DNA of 10,119 nucleotides, from the NCBI GenBank assembly GCA_021808185.1, contig JAKBCB010000098.1:1-10119 (forward strand). Direction: 5' to 3'. Made by a program: the position numbers and the translations under genes. Of this stretch, positions 1-5,739 are shown one piece after another. Every line of letters starts with the position of its first letter. The first letter of the stretch is position 1. The notes below the pieces were generated by a model that saw only the letters and a program-made list of their open reading frames with translations, was not told where the DNA came from and did not search any database. The DNA comes from Pseudomonadota bacterium. Lineage in GTDB: Bacteria > Pseudomonadota > Alphaproteobacteria > Acetobacterales > Acetobacteraceae.

Positions 1-372
1 CAGGCCGACATCGCGCTGCCAAGCCTGGACGATGCGACCGCGCTGACCGGCCTTGCGGACCCCGACGCCATCGCGGATTTCTACCTCCGCCTCGGGCCGT
101 CGGTGGTGGTGGTGAAGCTGGGGGCCGAGGGCGCGCTGCTGGCGACGGCGGAACGGCGGGTGCGCATCCCCGCCCGCCGCTGCCGCGTCGTCGATGCCAC
201 TGGGGCCGGGGACACGTTCTGCGGCGGATTTCTCGCGCGGCTGATCCTCGGCGACGCGCCGGAAGCGGCGGCGCGCTACGCCGCCGTCGCCGCCTCGCTC
301 AAATGCGAAGGCTTCGGCGCGGTCGCGCCGATCCCGCACGCGGCCCGGGTGCGGGAGGCGCTGAGCGGCTGA
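1..372 (+). CDS. PfkB-family carbohydrate kinase, C-terminal part (2-keto-3-deoxygluconate kinase-like)
   Basis: The reading frame is open from the first base, so the N-terminus lies outside the window; 123 residues are visible. PfkB (ribokinase-fold) enzymes transfer phosphate from ATP to a sugar hydroxyl in the cytoplasm. The second PfkB signature is clear at fragment residues 64-77 (VVDATGAGDTFCGG): GAGD is the anion hole and D71 the expected catalytic base. Before it, VVVVKLGAEGALL (35-47) is the usual strand and ATP-site turn. The opening ALPSLDDATALTG and the late GFGAVAPIP resemble 2-keto-3-deoxygluconate kinases more than fructokinases or ribokinases, but this is resemblance only. It could equally act on another sugar or sugar acid. 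It reads in the same direction as the downstream ABC importer but is separated from it by a gene on the opposite strand, so it probably ends an upstream operon. The family call is firm; the substrate is not. Confidence 0.9.
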   Translation, partial: QADIALPSLDDATALTGLADPDAIADFYLRLGPSVVVVKLGAEGALLATAERRVRIPARRCRVVDATGAGDTFCGGFLARLILGDAPEAAARYAAVAASLKCEGFGAVAPIPHAARVREALSG

Positions 373-378
373 GCCGGA

Positions 379-546
379 TCAGGCGTGGCGCGCGCCCACC
401 GGCGCCGCGCCCGGCGCTTCGGCGACCTGCCCCGCTTTTGCCCGGTCGGCCAATGTCTGCTGGCGGGAATAGTAGGCCAGTACCAGCGCCAGCACGGTCA
501 CGGCGCCAATGGTCATCAGCAGATACAGCATTTCGCCGGTGGTCAT
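379..546 (-). CDS. Small single-span membrane protein (55 aa), unknown function
   Basis: No family recognised. The predicted 55 residues hold one hydrophobic segment at about 6-25 (MLYLLMTIGAVTVLALVLAY). A short basic stretch (R28, K37) and an Ala/Pro/Gly-rich tail follow. By the positive-inside rule the tail would lie in the cytoplasm. The start at 546 is chosen because GGGAG sits 7 bases upstream of this ATG. An ATG 15 codons further upstream (591) has no Shine-Dalgarno and would add a polar stretch before the membrane segment. The stop lies 6 bp from the stop of the convergent kinase. A perfect FNR/FixK-type box is centred about 67 bp upstream of the start codon, suggesting control by oxygen or redox state. 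By analogy, small one-span proteins under such control are sometimes accessory subunits of terminal oxidases (CcoQ, CydX), but no such partner gene is in view. The gene is likely real; its role is open. Confidence 0.72.
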   Translation of the reverse strand: MTTGEMLYLLMTIGAVTVLALVLAYYSRQQTLADRAKAGQVAEAPGAAPVGARHA

Positions 547-606
547 CCTGGTGCTCCCGCGAGTGATTGGCGGGAGGACTGAAACCGGCATCGGTGCGCG
601 GCGACA

Positions 607-620
607 TTGATACCGATCAA
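607..620 (-). promoter_or_regulatory. FNR/FixK/Anr-type binding site
   Basis: The bases are TTGAT-ACCG-ATCAA, an exact match to the FNR consensus TTGAT-N4-ATCAA shared by FnrN/FixK/Anr regulators of alphaproteobacteria. The site is palindromic, so orientation is inferred. Its centre (613.5) would lie near -41.5, the usual class II activation position, if transcription toward the small membrane protein starts near 572. That would give a 5' leader of about 26 nt. The possible minus-strand -10 there (TTCAGT, 584-579) is weak. In the other direction TTGATA (607-612) with TATAGC (629-634) at 16-bp spacing could be a plus-strand promoter that this site would block. Confidence 0.6.
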
Positions 621-666
621 AACGTCAGTATAGCTGACTTACCCCGGAATCCAGATTTGCGACCCA

Positions 667-683
667 AACTGGTCCGACCATTT
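667..683 (+). promoter_or_regulatory. FadR/GntR-family operator upstream of the ABC importer
   Basis: The bases AACTGGTCCGACCATTT contain TGGTC-C-GACCA, a 5-bp inverted repeat about a single central base. They fit the TGGT-N3-ACCA core recognised by FadR-subfamily (FCD) GntR regulators; the wider match to the classical FadR site AACTGGTCGGACCAGTT is close. The site ends where a perfect -35 hexamer TTGACA (683-688) begins, a natural position for repression by a ligand-released regulator. Since the downstream operon is a sugar importer, a sugar or sugar-acid-responsive GntR protein is more likely than a fatty-acid one. The regulator gene is not in the window. Confidence 0.6.
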
Positions 684-736
684 TGACAATGCCATCATAT
701 TTCGTCAATTTTATCTCGAAACCTACCAAATAAAAT
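683..736 (+). promoter_or_regulatory. Candidate promoter elements of the sugar ABC operon
   Basis: A consensus -35 TTGACA occupies 683-688. At 16-18 bp spacing only poor -10 hexamers are available (TCAATT 705-710, AATTTT 707-712; three of six matches each). A better -10, TAAAAT (731-736, five of six), lies further on but has no good -35 at the proper distance and would need an activator. Either choice leaves a leader of roughly 180-200 nt before the ATG at 921. The promoter is probably within this stretch, but the exact start point is not determined. Confidence 0.35.
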
Positions 737-920
737 CACTTTTGTGGGGATGTCTGACATGACATGATGCAACGGCTTTTGGCTGATGCGTTGGCGCGCC
801 AGCGTCCGGCGCAAAATCCGGCGTCACGCATGAAAGGCGATTGCGGGAACGTCGGACAAATTGCATGTTTGTTGCTTCAGAACCGCCGTCGCAGACGCGG
901 ACGGCTCGAAGGGGGGGACT

Positions 921-2051
921 ATGAACAAGATCGCAACCGCGATGCTGTCGGCCGCCGTTGGCGTGGCCATGCTGGCCTCGGCCGGGGCGCAGGCCGCGGG
1001 CCCGAAAGTCGTCGGCGGCCCCGGCGCGCTGCCGCAGTGCTTCCTGCCCGCCGCGAAGGACACCAAGTTCTTCCAGTGGCCGGCGAAGAAAGGGCCGTAC
1101 AAGATCGCGCTTGCCAACGGCTTCGTCGGCAACACCTGGCGCATCCAGATGATCAAGACCGCCAAGGCGTACGCCGCGCTGCCCGAGGTGAAGGCCGACA
1201 TCAAGGAATTCAAGGTCGTCTCCACCGGCACCGACGCCGCCGCCCAGCTTGGCGCGATGGAAGACTTCATCAACCAGGGCTACGACGCCATTGTCGTCAA
1301 CGCGGTCAGCACCGCCGGCTTCGACCGCATCATCCGCCTCGCCAACCAGAAGGGCGTGATCCTGGTGCCGTTCGATAACCTGCTCGACACCGATCAGGTC
1401 ATGGAAATCGGCGAAGACCAGTTCAAGATGGGCACGATGTCCGCCGAGTGGCTGGAAAAATACGTTGGTAATCACGGCAAGATCCTCGAAGTGCGCGGTG
1501 TTCCCGGCAACTCCGTCGATCGCGACCGCCATCTCGGCTTCCGCTCGATCATGGAGAAGGCGCCCAACAAGTTCGAGATCACCGAGGTCGTGGGCAACTG
1601 GGCAACCGGCGACAGCCAGAAAGTCACGGCGGACGCGCTCGCGGTGCAGGGCCATTTCGACGGCATCTTCACCCAGGGCGGCTCGGACGGCACGGTGCAG
1701 GCGCTGATCGACGCCAAGCAACCGTTCGTGCCGATGTCCGGCGAGGGTGAGAACAACTACCGCAAGCAGATCGCCGCACACGCCAAGGACGGGCTGAAGG
1801 GCATGTCCTACGGCCAGTCCCCGGCGCTCGTCGCCATCGCGATGAAGGCGGCGATTGAGGCACTGAAGGGCCAGGTGATGCCGCAGAAGGTGTTCATCCC
1901 GATCCCGTATGCCGACTTCAACACGCTGAAGGCCGGGGACAACTACTTCCCGGAACTCGACGTGCAGTTCTACGCCGCCAACAGCTTCCCGCCCTGCGGC
2001 GTGAATTTCACGGCGCCGCAGATCATGGCGCAGAGCGAAGCCAACCAGTAA
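921..2051 (+). CDS. Sugar ABC transporter periplasmic substrate-binding protein
   Basis: This 376-residue protein would be the periplasmic receptor that delivers a carbohydrate to the permeases encoded downstream. A Sec signal peptide is clear: K3, hydrophobic core 5-22, and AQA-A cleavage after residue 25 or 26. The mature part has the type 1 periplasmic-binding fold (ribose/xylose/galactose group): first strand KIALANGF (61-68), VVSTGTDAAAQLGAMEDFINQGYDAI split over 99-124, VPFDN (149-153), the hinge and ligand segment RGVPGNSVDRDRHLGF (192-207), and TQGGSDG (251-257). The start at 921 is chosen because it begins the signal peptide and follows AAGGGGG at 909-915; an upstream ATG at 861 would bury the signal. 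The mature protein has only two cysteines, C40 and C359, in Pro-flanked segments near each end, which could form a disulfide. It heads a four-gene operon. The family is secure; the ligand is unknown. Confidence 0.93.
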   Translation: MNKIATAMLSAAVGVAMLASAGAQAAGPKVVGGPGALPQCFLPAAKDTKFFQWPAKKGPYKIALANGFVGNTWRIQMIKTAKAYAALPEVKADIKEFKVVSTGTDAAAQLGAMEDFINQGYDAIVVNAVSTAGFDRIIRLANQKGVILVPFDNLLDTDQVMEIGEDQFKMGTMSAEWLEKYVGNHGKILEVRGVPGNSVDRDRHLGFRSIMEKAPNKFEITEVVGNWATGDSQKVTADALAVQGHFDGIFTQGGSDGTVQALIDAKQPFVPMSGEGENNYRKQIAAHAKDGLKGMSYGQSPALVAIAMKAAIEALKGQVMPQKVFIPIPYADFNTLKAGDNYFPELDVQFYAANSFPPCGVNFTAPQIMAQSEANQ

Positions 2052-2064
2052 CCGCCCGCGCGAA

Positions 2065-2091
2065 GCGCCGGCCGCCACGCGCGGCCGGCGC
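2065..2091 (+). promoter_or_regulatory. Intra-operon GC hairpin after the binding-protein gene
   Basis: GCGCCGGCCGC (2065-2075) and GCGGCCGGCGC (2081-2091) form a perfect 11-bp stem with a 5-base loop (CACGC), starting 13 bp after the binding-protein stop. Only a four-T run follows, 10 bp beyond the stem (2102-2105), so it is not a standard factor-independent terminator. In importer operons a hairpin in this position commonly protects the upstream mRNA from 3' exonucleases or partly ends transcription, giving more binding protein than membrane components. That role is inferred from position. Confidence 0.6.
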
Positions 2092-2126
2092 CACCGCCCC
2101 CTTTTCCCACCCGTACCGGAATCCGC

Positions 2127-3668
2127 ATGACGGACACGATGAAGCCGCTTATTGCCCTGTCCGGTGTCAGCAAGCGGTACGGTGGCGTGCGCGCCCTCTC
2201 GAACGTCGATTTCGCCTGCGGGCACGGCTCGATCCATGCCGTGCTCGGCGAAAATGGCGCCGGCAAGTCCACGCTGATCAAGATCATCTCCGGCGTGGTG
2301 CAGCCCGACGAGGGGCGGATCACGCTGGAGAACCGGGACGTCACCTTCCCGACCCCGCAGGCCGCGAACGCCGCCGGCGTGGTCTGCATCTTTCAGGAAC
2401 TCTCGCTGATGCCGGAGCTGTCGGTCTCCGACAACATCAGCATCACCGCCCCGCCCCGCCGGCTTGGCCTGATCGACCGGCGCGCGCAGCGCCGCCGCGC
2501 CGAGGAACTGCTGGCCCGCGTCGGCTGCGAGGACATCAACCCGCTGATGCTGGTCAAGCACCTGCCGCTGTCGCGCCGGCAGATGGTGGAGATCGCGAAA
2601 GCCCTCGGCCGCAGCCCGAAGCTGCTCATTCTCGACGAAGCGACCTCGGCGCTGACGGCGGCCGACGTGGAGCGCGTGTACGGCATCCTGCACGGCCTGC
2701 GCGCCGGCGGCCTGAGCATGCTGTACATTTCCCACCGCATGCACGAGATCGAGGAACTGGCTGACACCTGCTCGGTGTTCCGCAACGGCCAGCACATCGA
2801 CACCTTCCCCAAGGGGGCGCGCAGCGACGAGCAGATCGTGCAGATGATGATCGGCCGCGAGCTGCACAATGTTTATCCGCCCAAGCCCGTGCGCAACGCG
2901 CCGCCGCCGGTGGCGCTGGAGGCGCGCGGCATAGGCTGGGAAGGACGGCTGTCGGACATCAGCTTCCGCATCGGCCAGGGCGAGGTCGTCGGCCTCGGCG
3001 GCCTCGACGGCCAGGGCCAGCGGGAGCTTCTGCTCGCGCTGTTCGGCGTGCTGCGCGGTGTGGCCGGCGAGGTCGCCGTCAACGGCCAGAAGACCCACAT
3101 CACCAGCCCCGCCCAGGCCAAGCGCGCCGCCGGCGTCGGCATCGCGCTGATCCCCGAGGACCGCAAGACCGAGGGGCTAATGCTGCCGATGGGTGTGGGC
3201 GACAACATCTCGATGGCCGCGCTGCCCTCGATGACCCGCCACTTCGTGGTGGACCGCGACATCGAGGACAAGAAAATCGCCGAGATGGTGGCCAAGCTGA
3301 AGATCAAATTCGGCAAGCTGTCCGATCCGGTGGCGACGCTGTCCGGCGGCAACCAGCAGAAGGTGGTGATCGCCAAATGGCTGCTCACCGGGGCGCGCGT
3401 CATCCTGCTCAACGACCCCACGCGCGGCATCGATGTCGGCACCAAGCAGGAGATCTACCAACTGCTGCGCGACCTCGCGGACGCGGGCACGGCGATCCTG
3501 TTCTACTCGACCGACTATGACGAACTCATCGGCTGCTGCGACCGCGTGCTGATCCTGTATGGCGGGCGCATCGCGCGCGAACTGACCGGCCCGGACATCA
3601 CGGAGGCGAACATCATCGCAAGCTCCCTGAACCTCTCGTTTCCCGCCAGCAGTGGAGCGCACGCGTGA
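2127..3668 (+). CDS. Sugar ABC transporter ATP-binding protein (two-domain, RbsA/XylG/MglA type)
   Basis: This 513-residue protein carries both nucleotide-binding domains and would power the two permeases from the cytoplasmic face. Domain 1: Walker A GENGAGKST (41-49), Q-loop FQEL (89-92), signature position LPLSRRQ (146-152), Walker B LLILDE (166-171), switch H203. Domain 2: degenerate Walker A GLDGQGQRE (292-300, no P-loop lysine), intact signature LSGGNQ (405-410), Walker B LLND with N429 and D430 replacing the usual Asp-Glu, and no His at the H-loop (YSTDYDE). Thus only the composite site made of domain 1 Walker motifs and domain 2 signature looks fully competent. Asymmetry of this kind is known in the family. 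The ATG at 2127 has a weak GGA 6 bases upstream; an ATG four codons on is possible. The stop overlaps the next start by GTGA. Length is normal for the family. Confidence 0.94.
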   Translation: MTDTMKPLIALSGVSKRYGGVRALSNVDFACGHGSIHAVLGENGAGKSTLIKIISGVVQPDEGRITLENRDVTFPTPQAANAAGVVCIFQELSLMPELSVSDNISITAPPRRLGLIDRRAQRRRAEELLARVGCEDINPLMLVKHLPLSRRQMVEIAKALGRSPKLLILDEATSALTAADVERVYGILHGLRAGGLSMLYISHRMHEIEELADTCSVFRNGQHIDTFPKGARSDEQIVQMMIGRELHNVYPPKPVRNAPPPVALEARGIGWEGRLSDISFRIGQGEVVGLGGLDGQGQRELLLALFGVLRGVAGEVAVNGQKTHITSPAQAKRAAGVGIALIPEDRKTEGLMLPMGVGDNISMAALPSMTRHFVVDRDIEDKKIAEMVAKLKIKFGKLSDPVATLSGGNQQKVVIAKWLLTGARVILLNDPTRGIDVGTKQEIYQLLRDLADAGTAILFYSTDYDELIGCCDRVLILYGGRIARELTGPDITEANIIASSLNLSFPASSGAHA

Positions 3669-4732
3669 AGGACCTCCGTCTGCGCCTGTCGCAAAGCACC
3701 GGCCTGTTGCTGGCACTCGGCCTGTTCGTGGTGCTTTACACCATCTACAGCTCGCTGCACCCGAAGGGCTGGACGGTGGATGTATTCGTCCAGAACTCGA
3801 ACGAATCCTTCGCCCTCATCATGGTTTCGATGGCGCAGACCGTGCCGGTGCTGACCGGCGGCATCGACCTTTCGGTCGGGCCGATGATGACGCTGGTGAA
3901 CTGCCTCGCCTCCAACCTCGTCAGCGGCTCGCCGTTCGAGATCGTCACCGGCATTCTGGTCTGCCTCGCCGCCGGGGCGCTGGCCGGGTTCGTCAACGGC
4001 TGCATCGTGGTGTACGGCCGCATCCAGCCGATCATCGTCACGCTCGCGACCGGGGCCGTCTTTCTCGGCATCTCGCTGTTCCTGCGCCCCACCCCGGGCG
4101 GCAAGATCGACGACAACCTGTCCTGGGTGACAACGAACGCGATGGCGGAGATGGACACCACCTATGGCTGGTTCCCCGACGGCGCGCCCGGCTGGTTCGC
4201 GCACGGCATCGGCCGGCTGCCGGTGCCGATCCTGCTGCTGATCGCCATCGCCGTGTTCGTCTGGCTGCCGTTCAAGAACACCGTGACCGGGCGCGGCTGC
4301 TACGCCATCGGCTCGGCCGAGGGGGCGGCCTACATGTCCGGCTTGAACATCGCGCGCAGCAAGCTCGCGGCGTACACGGTCGGCGGCCTGTTCGCCGCGT
4401 TCGGCGGGCTGTATTTGGCGATCCAGACCGGCAGCGGCAACGCCGACATTCCGCAATCCGGCGGCTACACGCTGCAATCCATCGCCGCCGTGGTGATCGG
4501 CGGCACCTCGCTGTTCGGTGGCAGCGGCGGCGCCATCGGCTCGCTGATCGGCGCGCTGGTGCTGCGCTCGATCTCGTTCTGCTTCCGCGTGTTCGACACC
4601 GATGGCCCGATGGGCTTCCTCGCCAACCCGCTGCTGCAACCGATTTTCGAGGGTGTGATCCTGTTGCTCGCCGTTTCCATCGGGGCCGCGCGGGTGTTCC
4701 GCGTGAAGAACCGTCTGAGTCTGTTCACATGA
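3665..4732 (+). CDS. Sugar ABC transporter permease (BPD_transp_2 type), first
   Basis: This 355-residue inner-membrane protein is the first of two permeases forming the translocation path. It starts with GTG at 3665, whose bases overlap the ATPase stop (GTGA), so translation is probably coupled. Visible markers of the RbsC/XylH family are LTGGIDLSVG (63-72), the Gly-rich stretch VIGGTSLFGGSGGAIGS (277-293) facing the ATPase, and about 8-10 hydrophobic segments. A hydrophilic loop with Trp and Asp residues (about 141-185) lies between the central spans; such loops occur in this group and probably face the periplasm. It ends in a basic tail (RVFRVKNRLS). Its own stop overlaps the next gene by ATGA. 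The pairing of two different permeases, rather than a homodimer of one, marks a heterodimeric importer. The function is secure at family level, with no substrate call. Confidence 0.93.
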   Translation: MKDLRLRLSQSTGLLLALGLFVVLYTIYSSLHPKGWTVDVFVQNSNESFALIMVSMAQTVPVLTGGIDLSVGPMMTLVNCLASNLVSGSPFEIVTGILVCLAAGALAGFVNGCIVVYGRIQPIIVTLATGAVFLGISLFLRPTPGGKIDDNLSWVTTNAMAEMDTTYGWFPDGAPGWFAHGIGRLPVPILLLIAIAVFVWLPFKNTVTGRGCYAIGSAEGAAYMSGLNIARSKLAAYTVGGLFAAFGGLYLAIQTGSGNADIPQSGGYTLQSIAAVVIGGTSLFGGSGGAIGSLIGALVLRSISFCFRVFDTDGPMGFLANPLLQPIFEGVILLLAVSIGAARVFRVKNRLSLFT

Positions 4733-5679
4733 GCGGCGTGTTGAAGAACATCCACCGCCCGACGCTGATCGCCTGCGGCTTCATCGTCGCCATCCTGGCG
4801 GCCGGCACCGTGTACACGCTGGTCACACAGGGCTCGGCCACGTTCATCGAGCCCACGTATCTGCTGCAACAGATCAAGATCGCCGCCTTCCTCGGCATCG
4901 TCGCCGCGGGCATGATGGTGGTGGTACTGCTCGGTCAGATCGACCTGTCCGTGCCCTGGACGCTGGCCGCGAGCGCCATGATCGCCACCGCTGTCGGCGG
5001 GCCGTGGGCCATTCCCATCGGCCTGGGTATCGGCCTGGCCGTCGGCATCGCCAACGGCCTGGGCGTGGCGTTCCTCCGCGTGCCCTCGATGATCTTCACC
5101 CTTGGCGTCAATGCCGTGCTGCGCGGGCTGATGGTGATGCTGACCGGCGGCTTCGCGCCGCAGAGTTCGGCGACGAAACCCATGATCTGGCTCGCCACCG
5201 GCCAGCCGCTCGGCATCGCCAACTCGGTGGTGGTCTGGGCGCTGCTGTCCGTGGCCCTGGTGTTCATGCTGACCCGCACGCCGATCGGCCGCTACATCTA
5301 CGCCACCGGCAACCGCGAGGCGGCGACGTATCTGTCCGGCATCAACACCCGTTTCGTGCTGGTGTTCGGCTTCGTCGTCTGCTCGCTGTGCGCCTCGTTC
5401 GCCGGACTGCTGATCGCCGGCTACACGTCCAAGGCGTTCCAGGCCATGGGCGATGTGTATCTGCTGCCGGCGATCGCCGCCGTGGTGGTGGGCGGCACCA
5501 ACATCCTCGGCGGCCAGGGCCGCTACAGCGGCACCGTCGTCGGCACCATCCTGATCGTGCTGCTGCAAAGCGTGCTGAGCGTGATGCAGATGCCGGAGGC
5601 CGGGCGGCAGATCATCTACGGTCTCGTCATCATCGCCATGCTTCTGGTGTACGGGCGGAACAACACCGTGCGCGGCTGA
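4729..5679 (+). CDS. Sugar ABC transporter permease (BPD_transp_2 type), second
   Basis: This 316-residue inner-membrane protein is partner to the preceding permease. It starts at the ATG that overlaps that gene's TGA. The family motif appears as LLGQIDLSVPW (67-77), with Gln and Pro-Trp replacing the Gly residues of the usual GGIDLSVG, and the ATPase-facing Gly-rich segment is VVVGGTNILGGQGRYSG (252-268). About nine hydrophobic segments can be seen. The long periplasmic loop of the first permease is absent here. The same frame stays open far upstream through the first permease gene, but that extension has no hydrophobic character and is an out-of-frame reading. This is the last gene of the operon. 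In the 60 bp after it only a tight GGAGG-TT-CCTCC palindrome (5699-5710) is present, which is not a convincing terminator, so read-through into the next gene is possible. Confidence 0.93.
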   Translation: MSGVLKNIHRPTLIACGFIVAILAAGTVYTLVTQGSATFIEPTYLLQQIKIAAFLGIVAAGMMVVVLLGQIDLSVPWTLAASAMIATAVGGPWAIPIGLGIGLAVGIANGLGVAFLRVPSMIFTLGVNAVLRGLMVMLTGGFAPQSSATKPMIWLATGQPLGIANSVVVWALLSVALVFMLTRTPIGRYIYATGNREAATYLSGINTRFVLVFGFVVCSLCASFAGLLIAGYTSKAFQAMGDVYLLPAIAAVVVGGTNILGGQGRYSGTVVGTILIVLLQSVLSVMQMPEAGRQIIYGLVIIAMLLVYGRNNTVRG

Positions 5680-5739
5680 GACCCGGGTGGACAGGCCGGG
5701 AGGTTCCTCCGTAGGCTCGCGGGCATCCCGGAGACCGGC

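Larger units (their letters stand above)
547..920. other. Regulatory intergenic region between small membrane protein and ABC importer
   Basis: This 374-bp non-coding gap separates divergent genes, and 605-760 is visibly more AT-rich than the rest of the window. Besides the FNR-type and GntR-type sites listed separately, it holds GTCAG-TATAG-CTGAC (624-638), an inverted repeat. ATGTC-T-GACAT (750-760) is followed by a second GACAT (761-765). TGGCGCGCCA (792-801) is a 10-bp palindrome lying between ATGCGT (786-791) and ACGCAT (826-831), which could close a long stem in a leader RNA. No convincing coding frame, tRNA or factor-independent terminator was seen. A recognised riboswitch fold was not evident by eye. 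Confidence 0.7.

Noticed and set aside
683..708. TTGAC (683-687) and GTCAA (704-708) as a second regulator site
   Set aside because: Five-base arms 16 bp apart, one of them part of the -35, are expected by chance in an AT-richer stretch.
786..831. Riboswitch-like leader formed by ATGCGT...ACGCAT with inner palindromes
   Set aside because: Arms are short, and no conserved core of a known riboswitch class was recognised by eye. A covariance-model search would be needed.
723..3098. A 791-codon open frame on the minus strand opposite the binding-protein and ATPase genes
   Set aside because: Its translation is His/Arg/Asp/Gly-rich without domains, and it lies antisense to clear ABC genes. Third-position GC bias produces such frames.
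3652..4728. In-frame upstream extension of the second permease back to 3652
   Set aside because: The extension is Arg/His-rich with no hydrophobic spans and reads through the first permease in another frame. The ATGA overlap at 4729 gives a normal permease.
5696..5712. GGAGG-TT-CCTCC as a terminator of the importer operon
   Set aside because: The 2-base loop is too tight and no T-run follows, so it is only mentioned as a palindrome.
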